DNA of 64,000 bases from Liminaster sp964567855 (GTDB lineage: Bacteria; Bacteroidota; Bacteroidia; Bacteroidales; UBA3663), in assembly GCA_964567855.1 (NCBI GenBank), contig CAZMOE010000002.1:1-64000 (forward strand), in the 5' to 3' direction. This document shows, in pieces, positions 1 to 8,798 of this stretch. The notes beneath the pieces are model-generated. The model saw nothing but the letters and a program-made list of their open reading frames with translations. It ran no database searches and had not been told where the DNA came from. Position 1 is the first letter of the stretch. Every line of letters starts with the position of its first letter. A program made the position numbers and the translations under genes.

Positions 1-1
1 G

Positions 2-289
2 CCCATCGCAGCCGATATGGCCGACAAGCAAGGCCAGATCAAACCGCTGGAGGATGAAAAATACAAGGCCAAGGCCGGAGAATTCCCGAAGGAGAAAGAC
101 GAACTGCTCGACGCCCTGCGTCATGATGTGGACGAACTGAAAAAACAAGAGACCGAACAGCTCAGCGCCTACGCTAAAGACGATACCACGTTGCGCCAGC
201 TCATCGACCTCGCCCTGCTGGAAAGCGGCATGCTGAAAGGCGAAGCCCTGGCAGCCTTTATCCGGCGTTCGGCAGCCTTGCTGGGATAA
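2..289 (+). CDS. htpG: HtpG (Hsp90 chaperone), 3' end only
   Basis: This is the last 95 codons of a gene that begins left of the window; the frame is open from base 2, and the ATG at 17 is internal. The visible part is charged and helical (EDEKYKAKAGEF, DELLDALRHDVDELKKQE) and ends in LIDLALLESGMLKGEALAAF followed by IRRSAALLG. That ending matches the C-terminal dimerisation domain of Bacteroidetes HtpG as I remember it. HtpG is a cytosolic ATP-dependent Hsp90 chaperone. It is followed by its own terminator at 324-356 and then by clpB in the same direction, so two protein-quality-control genes sit side by side. The call rests on the tail alone; no ATPase domain is visible. Confidence 0.75.
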   Translation, partial: PIAADMADKQGQIKPLEDEKYKAKAGEFPKEKDELLDALRHDVDELKKQETEQLSAYAKDDTTLRQLIDLALLESGMLKGEALAAFIRRSAALLG

Positions 290-323
290 AAACAAGAACG
301 GGAAGTTCCCGAGATGTAATGAA

Positions 324-356
324 GCCTGCGGATTCTGTCGGATCCGCAGGCTTTTT
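324..356 (+). terminator. Rho-independent terminator after htpG
   Basis: A perfect 10-bp stem (GCCTGCGGAT / ATCCGCAGGC) with an 8-nt loop is followed by TTTTT, 34 bp after the htpG stop. Confidence 0.9.
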
Positions 357-545
357 GATTGCCGGAAGCAGATCCCCGGCTCCGCGCACGACGGAAAATT
401 TGGCAGGCGGCGTGACAATTTCTCCCTCTCTTTCTGACTTTTTGGCACTTACGGACATTATTAATACAGAACGGCATAAACATTGTAACGATAACAATAG
501 AAAATTCAACCTGACATATAAATATAAGAAAGGAGATTTGAGATC

Positions 546-3152
546 ATGAATTTTGAAAACCTTACCATCAAAAGCCAAGAGGCGCTGCAACACGCCGTGG
601 AACTCGTACAGGGACACGGACAGCAGGCCATCGAGCCCTCCCATCTGATGATGGGTATTTTCCATAGCGGCGAAAACGTTGTGAACTTCATATTCCAAAA
701 ATCGGGAATCGCTCTCCAGGGATTCCGCAGCGCAGTAGAACGGCAGGCGGAAAGTTATCCGCGCGTGCAGGGCGGCAACCAGCCTTACCTGAGCCGCACC
801 GCCAACGAGGCCCTCACCAAGGCTGCCGACTACAGCCGCCGGATGGGCGACCAGTATGTGTCGCTCGAAAGCCTTTTCATGGGACTGTTTCAGGCCGGCG
901 ACACGCTGAGCAAGATGATGAAAGATGCCGGTTTCACCGAAAAGGATCTGGACAGCACCATCCGCGAACTGCGCAAAGGCGGAAAGGTGACAAGCCAGAG
1001 CGCCGAAGATACCTACAACGCTCTTGAGAAGTATGCCACCAATCTCAACCAGCGCGCACGCGAAGGCAAGCTCGATCCTGTCATCGGCCGCGACGAGGAG
1101 ATCCGCCGCGTGCTGCAGATCCTCTCCCGCCGCACGAAAAACAACCCCGTGCTCATCGGTGAACCGGGTACCGGCAAGACGGCCATCGCCGAAGGGCTGG
1201 CTCAGCGCATCGTACGCGGCGACGTTCCCGAGAACCTCAAAAGCAAACAGCTCTACTCGCTGGACATGGGCGCCCTCGTAGCCGGTGCGAAGTACAAAGG
1301 TGAATTCGAGGAGCGACTGAAAAGCGTCGTGAGCGAGGTCATCAAGGCCGACGGGGAAATCATCCTCTTCATCGACGAAATCCACACCCTTGTGGGAGCC
1401 GGCAAAGGCGAAGGGGCCATGGATGCCGCCAATATCCTGAAGCCGGCCCTGGCACGCGGAGAGCTGCGCGCCGTCGGGGCAACCACATTGGACGAATATC
1501 AGAAGTATTTCGAGAAAGACAAGGCGCTGGAACGCCGCTTTCAGAAGGTCATGGTCGACGAACCGGACGAAACAGCGGCCATTGCCATCCTTCGCGGCCT
1601 CAAGGAACGCTACGAAAACCATCATAAGATCCGTATCAAGGATGCCGCGATCATCGAGGCCGTCAAACTATCGACCCGCTACATCACCGATCGCTTCCTG
1701 CCGGACAAAGCCATCGACCTCATCGACGAGGCTTCGGCCAAACTGCGCATGGAACGCGACAGCGAGCCGCAGGCACTCGATGAAATACACCGTCAGGTGA
1801 TGCAGCTCGAAATCGAACGCGAGGCCATCAAGTGGGAGAACGACGAGCAGAAGCTGACGATACTGAACCGTCAGATAGAGGACCTCCGGGAAGAAGAGAA
1901 GAAGCTGGCTGCCAAATGGCAGGGAGAAAAGGAGCTGATCAACCGCATCCAGCAGAATAAAATAGAGATGGAGCACCTCAAATTCGAGGCCGAACAGGCC
2001 AGGCAGGCCGGCGACTACGGCCGCGTGGCGAAAATAGAATATGAGACCCTGCCTCAGAAAGAACGGGAAAACGAAGAGATACAACGGCAGCTGCACGAGA
2101 ACCAGGGCAGCGAGGCAATGATCAAGGAAGAGGTCGACGCCGAAGACATCGCCGAAGTGGTGAGCCGCTGGACAGGCGTGCCCGTTTCAAAAATGTTGCA
2201 GAGCGAACGCTCGAAACTCATCCACCTCGAAGCGGAACTGCATAAGCGCGTCGTCGGGCAAGAACAGGCCATCGAGGCTGTGGCCAACGCCATTCGTCGC
2301 AGCCGCGCCGGCCTGGCCGACCCGAACCGCCCCTTGGGTTCTTTCCTTTTCCTCGGCACTACAGGCGTCGGCAAGACGGAATTGGCCAAGGCGCTGGCCG
2401 AATTCCTCTTCGACGATGAACGCATGATGACCCGCATCGACATGAGCGAGTATCAAGAGAAGTTCAGCGTCACCCGCCTTTTCGGAGCGCCTCCCGGCTA
2501 CGTCGGTTATGAGGAGGGCGGCCAGCTCACGGAGGCCGTGCGCCGCAAGCCCTACTCCGTCGTCCTCTTCGACGAGATCGAAAAGGCCCATCCCGACCTC
2601 TTCAATACGCTGCTGCAAGTGCTCGACGAAGGACGAATGACCGACAGCAAAGGCCGGACGGTCAACTTCAAGAACACCATCATCATCATGACCTCCAACA
2701 TGGGTTCGCCGCTCATCCGCGAGAACTACGCCAAAATCGGAGACCTCGAACATCTGACCGTTGCCGATGAAGAACTGATCGAAACGACCAAGAACCAAGT
2801 GATGGATATGCTGAAGCAGACCGTACGCCCCGAATTCCTGAACCGCATCGACGAAATCGTCATGTTCGCTCCGCTGACGGAGAAAGAAATCCGCCAGGTG
2901 GTCGACATACAGCTTGCTTCGTGCGAAAGAATGCTCGCCGCCAATGGTGTCAGCCTCGACGTCACCGAAGCCGCCCGCCGCGAACTGACGCGCGAGGGCT
3001 ATGACCCGGAATTCGGCGCACGGCCGGTGAAACGGGCCATCCAGCGGATGCTGCTCAACGAGCTTTCCAAGACACTGCTGTCGGGTACGGTGCGCCGCGA
3101 TACTCCCATCGTCGTGGATGCCGACACCCACGGACTGGTGTTCCGAAACTGA
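546..3152 (+). CDS. clpB: ClpB disaggregase (AAA+ Hsp100)
   Basis: The product is 868 residues, the usual ClpB length. It extracts polypeptides from aggregates as an ATP-driven cytosolic hexamer together with DnaK. In order it shows a Clp N-domain (about 1-150), a first AAA+ module with Walker A GEPGTGKT at 205-212 and Walker B ILFIDEIH, a long charged coiled-coil middle domain (about 400-530) typical of ClpB rather than ClpA or ClpC, and a second AAA+ module with Walker A GTTGVGKT near 604-611 and the pore motif GYVGYEEGG. The C-terminal D2 small domain (FLNRIDEIV ... GARPVKRAIQ) is complete. An AGGAG site lies 10 bp before the ATG, a strong ribosome site for this phylum. It is a single-gene unit with a terminator directly behind it. 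Confidence 0.97.
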   Translation: MNFENLTIKSQEALQHAVELVQGHGQQAIEPSHLMMGIFHSGENVVNFIFQKSGIALQGFRSAVERQAESYPRVQGGNQPYLSRTANEALTKAADYSRRMGDQYVSLESLFMGLFQAGDTLSKMMKDAGFTEKDLDSTIRELRKGGKVTSQSAEDTYNALEKYATNLNQRAREGKLDPVIGRDEEIRRVLQILSRRTKNNPVLIGEPGTGKTAIAEGLAQRIVRGDVPENLKSKQLYSLDMGALVAGAKYKGEFEERLKSVVSEVIKADGEIILFIDEIHTLVGAGKGEGAMDAANILKPALARGELRAVGATTLDEYQKYFEKDKALERRFQKVMVDEPDETAAIAILRGLKERYENHHKIRIKDAAIIEAVKLSTRYITDRFLPDKAIDLIDEASAKLRMERDSEPQALDEIHRQVMQLEIEREAIKWENDEQKLTILNRQIEDLREEEKKLAAKWQGEKELINRIQQNKIEMEHLKFEAEQARQAGDYGRVAKIEYETLPQKERENEEIQRQLHENQGSEAMIKEEVDAEDIAEVVSRWTGVPVSKMLQSERSKLIHLEAELHKRVVGQEQAIEAVANAIRRSRAGLADPNRPLGSFLFLGTTGVGKTELAKALAEFLFDDERMMTRIDMSEYQEKFSVTRLFGAPPGYVGYEEGGQLTEAVRRKPYSVVLFDEIEKAHPDLFNTLLQVLDEGRMTDSKGRTVNFKNTIIIMTSNMGSPLIRENYAKIGDLEHLTVADEELIETTKNQVMDMLKQTVRPEFLNRIDEIVMFAPLTEKEIRQVVDIQLASCERMLAANGVSLDVTEAARRELTREGYDPEFGARPVKRAIQRMLLNELSKTLLSGTVRRDTPIVVDADTHGLVFRN

Positions 3153-3180
3153 ATCGACCGGGACCGATACAACAAGCCTC

Positions 3181-3215
3181 ACCCCCGCACTTTTACCGGT
3201 GCAGGGGTATTTTTT
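3181..3215 (+). terminator. Terminator after clpB
   Basis: A stem of ACCCCCGCAC pairing with GTGCAGGGGT (one mismatch), with a 9-nt loop, is followed by a T-rich run (ATTTTTTAT), 28 bp after the clpB stop. Confidence 0.85.
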
Positions 3216-3324
3216 ATACCCTGCAGGCCATTTCTTCCACCTTTTCGCGCAGAAATCGGACCTTCAGCCCTCATCCTCCACCCTTTTGCAACAAAACTCC
3301 CCCTCGTTTATCAAATATTTGTCC

Positions 3325-3332
3325 TATTTTTG
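3325..3332 (+). promoter_or_regulatory. Candidate -7 box upstream of the GH28 gene
   Basis: TATTTTTG fits the Bacteroidetes -7 consensus TAnnTTTG and lies 35 bp before the GH28 start codon. No clear TTTG -33 box is seen at the expected distance. Confidence 0.4.
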
Positions 3333-3367
3333 TAAAAAATTAAAATATTTCATTCATTAACCACCCC

Positions 3368-4897
3368 ATGAACTTCATGAACAAAAACCAAATCAGGAAC
3401 GCGGCCGCAACTGTTCTGCTCGGCCTCTCCTTCCTCTCCTGCTCATCGCCGCAATACCAGGCAGGCACGACCGGCGACGATTTTTCGGCCCTCTACAAGA
3501 ACCTTCCGTTCGAAATGCCGGAAGTTGCAAAACCCATCATCCCCGGCTACACGATCAGCATCGCCGATTTCGGGGGCGTGCCCGACGGACGTACGAAAAA
3601 CACGGTCGCCTTTGCCAGCGCCATGCAGCATCTGGCCGATAAGGGCGGCGGGCGGCTCGTCGTGCCGGCCGGTATCTGGTACACCGGACCGATCGCTTTC
3701 GAGAGCAACGTCGACCTTCATCTTGAAACCGGCGCGCTGGTTCTCTTCTCCGACGATCTGGCCGACTATCCGCTTGTAAAAACCAGTTTCGAGGGACTGA
3801 ATACACGCCGCTGCATGTCTCCGCTTTCCGCCATCGGCAAAGAGAACATCGCCATCACCGGCAACGGCACCTTCAACGGCAACGGCCAGCACTGGCGGCC
3901 GGTGAAAAAGGGCAAGATGACCGAAGGCCAATGGAAAAGCCTGTGCCGGAAGGGCGCCGTCGGCCAAAAAGGCAACATCTGGTATCCGAACGAGCGCATC
4001 CGCGAAGTGTCGGAAGAGGGCACGTTCCTGGCCGCCGCCTTCAGCCAGGACAACGACTCGGCCTGGCTCTACGTGCACGACTATCTGCGCCCGGTGCTGC
4101 TCTCCTTCATCGGCTGTAAAAATGTGCTGCTGGAAGATGCGACCTTCGAGAACTCCCCGAGCTGGAACCTGCATCCGCTGATGTGCGAAAATGTGATACT
4201 GAACCGCGTCAGCGTCCGCAATCCATGGTACGCGCAGAATGGCGACGGGCTGGACGCCGAATCCTGCAAGAACGTGCTGGTGACCGGCTGCTCGTTTGAC
4301 GTGGGCGACGATGCCATCTGCATCAAATCAGGCAAGGACAAAGACGGGCGCAACCGCGGCATTCCGTGCGAAAACGTGCTGGTCGAGGGCTGCACCGTCT
4401 ACCACGGCCACGGAGGCTTCGTGATCGGCTCCGAGATGTCGGGCGGCGCACGCAATATCTCCGTCCGCAACTGTCTTTTCATCGGCACCGATGTAGGTCT
4501 CCGTTTCAAGTCGACACGCGGCCGCGGCGGCGTGGTCGAGAACATCCACATCGACGGTATCAAGATGAGCGACATTGCAGGCGATGCCCTGATCTTCGAT
4601 CTGTACTACGGCGGCAAGGCGGGCAGCCCCGTTCCGCCGGTCAGCGAAGAGACGCCCAGCTTCAAAGACATCTACATCAACAACACGCTCTGCCAAAGCG
4701 CCCAGCGCGCCATGTTCTTCAACGGCCTGCCTGAAATGCCGATCAAGAACATCCAGATCCGCAACTCCGCATTCCACGCCGAAACCGGAGCCGTCCTCAA
4801 CGAAGTCGACGGCCTGCTACTGGAAAAAGTAGACATCACACAGGAAAGCGGCGAAAGAATCACCCAGAACAACGTCACGGGACTCGTCGTGAAATAA
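3368..4897 (+). CDS. Glycoside hydrolase family 28 (polygalacturonase-type) lipoprotein
   Basis: The 509-residue protein starts with a lipoprotein signal (hydrophobic stretch ending LSFLSC, lipid-bearing Cys about residue 25), so it is exported and probably anchored to the outer membrane. The rest is a right-handed beta-helix of the GH28 pectinase family, which cleaves galacturonan backbones by inversion. The family motifs are intact: NGDGLD with Asp293, GDDAIC with Asp314/Asp315, GHGG with His348, and RFKS with Arg379/Lys381. An in-frame ATG at 3377 is an alternative start. No polysaccharide-utilisation partners (SusC/SusD) are adjacent; a second pectin enzyme (PL1) lies at 31345. Exact substrate (polygalacturonan, rhamnogalacturonan or xylogalacturonan) cannot be told. 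Confidence 0.9.
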   Translation: MNFMNKNQIRNAAATVLLGLSFLSCSSPQYQAGTTGDDFSALYKNLPFEMPEVAKPIIPGYTISIADFGGVPDGRTKNTVAFASAMQHLADKGGGRLVVPAGIWYTGPIAFESNVDLHLETGALVLFSDDLADYPLVKTSFEGLNTRRCMSPLSAIGKENIAITGNGTFNGNGQHWRPVKKGKMTEGQWKSLCRKGAVGQKGNIWYPNERIREVSEEGTFLAAAFSQDNDSAWLYVHDYLRPVLLSFIGCKNVLLEDATFENSPSWNLHPLMCENVILNRVSVRNPWYAQNGDGLDAESCKNVLVTGCSFDVGDDAICIKSGKDKDGRNRGIPCENVLVEGCTVYHGHGGFVIGSEMSGGARNISVRNCLFIGTDVGLRFKSTRGRGGVVENIHIDGIKMSDIAGDALIFDLYYGGKAGSPVPPVSEETPSFKDIYINNTLCQSAQRAMFFNGLPEMPIKNIQIRNSAFHAETGAVLNEVDGLLLEKVDITQESGERITQNNVTGLVVK

Positions 4898-4909
4898 TGT
4901 CCCAGGCAT

Positions 4910-4947
4910 ACAGAAGGGGGAAATGGCAAACCATTTCCCCCTTCTGT
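4910..4947 (+). terminator. Perfect 17-bp inverted repeat / terminator between convergent genes
   Basis: ACAGAAGGGGGAAATGG is repeated exactly in inverse after a 4-nt CAAA loop, 13 bp after the GH28 stop. It is followed by CATTTTC, a poor T-run, and separates GH28 from the convergent M24 peptidase gene, so it may stop transcription from the plus strand. Confidence 0.7.
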
Positions 4948-5076
4948 CATTTTCCCGGCCGCCGCCGAGGATATAATAACCCCGAACCGCGATGCGGGAA
5001 TCGGCGGCCATCGGGTCTGCGGCCGTTGCAGGAATCCGGATCCGGCCTGCCCGCTTATACACGACGGCCGAAGCGG

Positions 5077-6264
5077 TCAGGTAAGATAAAGAATCTCCTC
5101 GGGAGCCCCTTCCGTCACCCACTCAACCCGGTCGGCATGAATGATATAGGTATTCTCCACTCCCACGGCACCCACACCAGGGATGACAAACTTCGGCTCC
5201 AGCGCCACTACCATGTTTTCGGCCAATAGATCTTTAGAACGGCCGAAAAGGACTGGCAACTCGTTGATTTCAAGCCCAACGCCGTGGCCTACGAAGGCCG
5301 CTTGCTGACGATGGCCCATGAAATAGGCCTTCAGTCCGGCCTCTTCGGCCTTCTGCAATGCAAGATTGTAAAAATCGGCACACGACATGCCCGGCCGTGC
5401 CGTTTCCCTGAAATGGCGGTGGATTGCAATGGAACACCGATGGGCCCGCAGCGCCAAGTCGGGCAGCTCGCCAAGCGCGAAGACGCGTGTCATGTCGGTC
5501 ATATAAGGACCGAAGCAACCGCCGCAATCCACCATCATCGTCTGCCCCTCATGCAGCACCGTACCGTTGTCTCCCATCGGCAGGAGAGGCGACATGCCGG
5601 CACCGCCGAGGGCAAAATCATAGGGCGAAGCGGCATCGGCGTTGTCACCGACCAGAATGCTGCTGCCCATGAACGATTCCATCTTGACGCCGAAGGTCCG
5701 GAAAATTCCGATATGTCCCATACGACGCAACAGGCCCTCGAATTCCAGCACGAAATCGTGGTCGCTCATCCCGCGGCGGTACAGCTCCGGTACGCGGCGG
5801 AATGCCCCGCAATAGATACGGCCGCACTCCCGGGTCAGCTCCAGTTCCAGCCCGGTCTTGACGGCCCGCGCCGTACGAAGCACCGCATCGGCATTCTCCA
5901 ACGTCGCACCGGAAAAACAGCGCTGCAGGCGGAGACATTCATTATAGGACAGCGAGTCGCTTTCGACGGCAATCACGGCCGGAGAATAGCCCTCCGCCTC
6001 CAGGCGGGCGGCCAGCTCCTCCGGTTTGCGGAAATAGACCAGCCGGCGGCCGGACAATCCTTCGGGCCGGCGCACAAAAATCCACGGCTCACCGTCGCGG
6101 GCAAGCACGACATAGCCGTTGACAATGTAACCCAGCAGATAATATATGTTGACCGGCGTACCCACGATACAGAGATCGATCTCCCTCTCCGCCATCAGCT
6201 GCCGGCACTTGGCCTGACGCAGCGCATATTCGTTGCTATCGGCCTGTATTTTCATCTGTTCCAT
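5077..6264 (-). CDS. M24 family metallopeptidase (Xaa-Pro aminopeptidase-like)
   Basis: The 395-residue protein has the two-domain layout of prolidase/aminopeptidase P: a creatinase-like N-domain (about 1-150) and a pita-bread M24 catalytic domain. The five metal ligands can be seen: Asp in MMVDCGG, Asp in YMTDMTR, His in VGHGVGLE, Glu in VALEPK and Glu in VGVENT. Such enzymes remove residues next to proline or cleave Xaa-Pro dipeptides in the cytosol, usually with two Mn or Co ions. There is no signal peptide. It follows lptB in the same direction, but a terminator (6298-6329) separates them, so it is likely a single-gene unit. Its substrate specificity cannot be decided from sequence. Confidence 0.9.
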   Translation of the reverse strand: MEQMKIQADSNEYALRQAKCRQLMAEREIDLCIVGTPVNIYYLLGYIVNGYVVLARDGEPWIFVRRPEGLSGRRLVYFRKPEELAARLEAEGYSPAVIAVESDSLSYNECLRLQRCFSGATLENADAVLRTARAVKTGLELELTRECGRIYCGAFRRVPELYRRGMSDHDFVLEFEGLLRRMGHIGIFRTFGVKMESFMGSSILVGDNADAASPYDFALGGAGMSPLLPMGDNGTVLHEGQTMMVDCGGCFGPYMTDMTRVFALGELPDLALRAHRCSIAIHRHFRETARPGMSCADFYNLALQKAEEAGLKAYFMGHRQQAAFVGHGVGLEINELPVLFGRSKDLLAENMVVALEPKFVIPGVGAVGVENTYIIHADRVEWVTEGAPEEILYLT

Positions 6265-6297
6265 AATCTTATGTATAAAATTCCTGTCATGATTATC

Positions 6298-6329
6298 GAA
6301 AAAAGGCTTTCACTATCGTGAAAACCTTT
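6298..6329 (-). terminator. Terminator after lptB (minus strand)
   Basis: Read on the minus strand, AAAGGTTTTCAC pairs with GTGAAAGCCTTT around a GATA loop (one mismatch) and runs into TTTTTTC, 7 bp after the lptB stop. Confidence 0.85.
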
Positions 6330-6335
6330 GCCTTA

Positions 6336-7166
6336 TCATTGTGCTCCAGAAGCCGCATTCTGCGTACCGGTGGCCGACAGATTGCGCTGCATGGCCATTT
6401 CCGAAGTGGGCGGCTGGCTGAAATCCTTGCGGATAAAGTGGAAGTTACGCCCCAAATACCGCTCGCGGACAAGGGGACTTTCGGCCAATTCCTCACTCTT
6501 GCCCCAGAACAAAATCCTGCCTTCAAACAAGAGATAGGCCCGGTCGACGATGCTGAGGGTCTCCGGCGCGTTGTGGTCGGTAATCAGGATGCCGATGTTC
6601 TTTTCTTTCAGTTTATAGACGATATACTGGATATCTTCGACGGCAATCGGATCGACGCCGGCAAAAGGCTCGTCGAGCATGATGAATTTCGGATTGATGG
6701 CAAGGCACCGCGAAATTTCACAACGTCTGCGTTCACCGCCTGAAAGTCTGTCGCCCAGATTTTTACGTACTTTTTGCAAGCGGAACTCGCTGATCAGGCT
6801 CTCCAACTTGTCTCTCTGCTCCTCTTTGGTCATACTGGTCATCTCCAAAGCCGAGCGGATGTTGTCCTCAACCGTCATCTTACGGTAGACGGAGGCCTCC
6901 TGTGCCAGATAGCCGATACCTTTCTGTGCGCGCTTGTAGACCGGGAACTTGGTGATTTCATCGTCGTCCATGAAAATCTTGCCTTCGTTCGGCACAATCA
7001 ATCCCGTGGTCATGTAGAACGTTGTCGTCTTACCGGCACCGTTAGGCCCCAGCAGGCCGACGATTTCCCCCTGCCTGACGTCGATGGAGACATTGTTGAC
7101 CACGGTACGCGGCCCGTATCTCTTCACAAGATTTTCCGTGCGAAGCACGCTGCGGTTCTCTTCCAT
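6336..7166 (-). CDS. lptB: LptB, LPS-export ABC transporter ATPase
   Basis: This 276-residue ABC ATPase powers extraction of lipopolysaccharide from the inner membrane with LptFG. It shows Walker A GPNGAGKTT (about 40-48), the Q-loop region LAQEASVY typical of LptB, the signature LSGGERRR, Walker B FIMLDEP and the switch His in LITDHN. I start it at 7166 (MEENRS), preceded by AGGA; an upstream in-frame start would add 27 residues not found in the family. The C-terminal tail of about 30 residues, rich in Ser, Ala and Gln, exceeds the roughly 240-residue size of E. coli LptB. The partner genes lptFG and lptC are not in the window, which is usual for Bacteroidetes. Confidence 0.93.
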   Translation of the reverse strand: MEENRSVLRTENLVKRYGPRTVVNNVSIDVRQGEIVGLLGPNGAGKTTTFYMTTGLIVPNEGKIFMDDDEITKFPVYKRAQKGIGYLAQEASVYRKMTVEDNIRSALEMTSMTKEEQRDKLESLISEFRLQKVRKNLGDRLSGGERRRCEISRCLAINPKFIMLDEPFAGVDPIAVEDIQYIVYKLKEKNIGILITDHNAPETLSIVDRAYLLFEGRILFWGKSEELAESPLVRERYLGRNFHFIRKDFSQPPTSEMAMQRNLSATGTQNAASGAQ

Positions 7167-7203
7167 TCCTGTTTTCTGATTTATTTTCTTCTGAACACGG
7201 TTG

Positions 7204-7211
7204 CAAATATA
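7204..7211 (-). promoter_or_regulatory. Candidate -7 box for lptB
   Basis: On the minus strand TATATTTG fits TAnnTTTG, 37 bp upstream of the lptB start. No TTTG is at the right distance. Confidence 0.4.
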
Positions 7212-7267
7212 AGCATCTTTTTCCAAATGAGCGGCAAGGCGGTGCATAATCTTTCATACGAACAGCA

Positions 7268-7316
7268 CTTCCCCGCCGACCTCCGGCAACAGATAGGCCG
7301 GCAGGTGGCGGGGAAG
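7268..7316 (-). terminator. Stem-loop after the ABC permease gene
   Basis: CTTCCCCGCC ... GGCGGGGAAG forms a perfect 10-bp stem, extended inward by ACCTCCGG/CCGGCAGGT with small bulges, just after the permease stop. There is no T-run, so it may protect the 3' end rather than terminate. Confidence 0.45.
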
Positions 7317-7339
7317 CAATAGATGGAAGAAGACGGGCG

Positions 7340-8719
7340 TCAGCGGCGTTTTATCCATCGGAATATCTCCTTGGCACTGTACTTCTTGCCGTACATCAGG
7401 ATACCCGTCCTGTAAATGCGTCCGGCCAGATAGGTAATGCCCAAGGCTGTGGCAAACAGAATCGCGATGCTGGCGGCAATCTCCCACACCGGAACATTAT
7501 ACGGCAACCGTACCAGCATAACGATGGGCGAGGTGAACGGAATCAGGCTGCACCACCAGGCCAGAGGGCCATCGGGGTTGTCGACGCTGTAAATGCCGGC
7601 ATACATGGCAAAAATCAGTACCATCACCACCGGCATCATGAATTGCGACGAGTCGCCCGGCTGATCTATGGCAGAGCCGAATGCGGCGAAAACCGACGCA
7701 TATAGCAGATAGCCCCCAACGAAATAAAGCAGGAAGCAGATCCCCAGCTGAAACCAGTTCACCGAAGCCAGCATCTGCATGATTTCGGCCAGCCGGCCAC
7801 CCTCAGTGGCAGCTGTCGTCGCCGAAAGGATTTCGGCCCCTTCCCCGCCGGCCAGAGCCGTCATTTCGGGCGTAGGATTCAGGCCGACCGCACTGGCGCC
7901 CAACACCATGGCCGCCACACCGAGCATCACCGCCCAGATGGCTATCTGCGTCAGGCCGACAAAGGCCACACCGATGATTTTGCCGAACATCAGCTCCATA
8001 GGACGGCAGCTGGAGACAATGACTTCCACAATGCGGTTGGTCTTTTCCTCCACCACGCTGTTCATAATCATGCCGCCGTAAGAGAGCACAAACATATAGA
8101 TCAGCATGGAAAGCACCATGCCCAGTATCTGCGACAGGGTCGTGGAAGAGAGCTTTTCCTCGCCGCTGTCATCCCATTTCACATTGCGCACAGCCAGATC
8201 CACATCGCAGGCGGCCAGAATATGTTCGAGGCTGTCTATCCCATAGCGTGCGGCACGCGACCGGCGGATGGCCGGTTCGAGCGCATCGGCCAGCACCCGG
8301 TCCAGATTTCCGGCCACAGCCTGCGGCGAATAGACAGTCACAGATGCCAGAGAATCGAAAGCCTCCGGAATAGAGACAATAGCATACAGCCCCTTTTCCT
8401 GAGAAATGCCGGCAGCAGCAGCATCTTCTCCGAGGCGATAGGCCTCATAATATTCATAAAGCGACTGCCCTTCAGCAGGACGGGCGGATAGGAAAACATA
8501 TTCGTCCGTATCGTGAACCAACGGAGCATAGCGCCCCGAAGGGTCGACGACAGCCACGGCCTTACGGTCGTCGGACTTAACTTCGGCCAGCAATGCCGGC
8601 AGTACGCCGCAAAGGAGTATAAACAGAATCGGTATCAGCACGGTCATCACGAGAAACGATTTCTTGCCCACTGTGGCAAGATACTCGCGCTGAATGATAA
8701 GCGATAAACGGGAAGACAT
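7340..8719 (-). CDS. ABC-2 type transporter permease (NatB-like)
   Basis: The 459-residue membrane protein begins with a cytosolic segment and TM helix (FLVMTVLIPILFILLCG), then a large non-membrane domain of about 180 residues, then five to six TM helices, which is the layout of NatB-type ABC-2 permeases. The conserved stretch MIMNSVVEEKTNRIVEVI before the second TM is characteristic. I chose the ATG at 8719 (MSSRLS); the longer frame adds 16 unconvincing residues. It follows its ATPase gene (8799-9794) on the same strand with an 80-bp gap, and together they form an exporter. NatAB homologues export Na+ in Bacillus, but many family members have unknown substrates, so I do not name one. Confidence 0.88.
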   Translation of the reverse strand: MSSRLSLIIQREYLATVGKKSFLVMTVLIPILFILLCGVLPALLAEVKSDDRKAVAVVDPSGRYAPLVHDTDEYVFLSARPAEGQSLYEYYEAYRLGEDAAAAGISQEKGLYAIVSIPEAFDSLASVTVYSPQAVAGNLDRVLADALEPAIRRSRAARYGIDSLEHILAACDVDLAVRNVKWDDSGEEKLSSTTLSQILGMVLSMLIYMFVLSYGGMIMNSVVEEKTNRIVEVIVSSCRPMELMFGKIIGVAFVGLTQIAIWAVMLGVAAMVLGASAVGLNPTPEMTALAGGEGAEILSATTAATEGGRLAEIMQMLASVNWFQLGICFLLYFVGGYLLYASVFAAFGSAIDQPGDSSQFMMPVVMVLIFAMYAGIYSVDNPDGPLAWWCSLIPFTSPIVMLVRLPYNVPVWEIAASIAILFATALGITYLAGRIYRTGILMYGKKYSAKEIFRWIKRR

Positions 8720-8798
8720 GAGATTTGATGATTTTTTTTGTACTATAATTGTGAAATACAGGGGCAAAGTTCCGCCATCCGGCCACTTCGGCAGGCTG

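Noticed and set aside
258..1625. 455-codon minus-strand frame antisense to clpB
   Set aside because: Shadow of a strongly recognised gene; similar long antisense frames occur opposite GH28, secA, ppdK and the YfhO gene because of GC-rich codon use.
4910..4947. Perfect 17-bp inverted repeat as a mobile-element end
   Set aside because: Only 4 nt separate the arms, and position between convergent stops fits a terminator.
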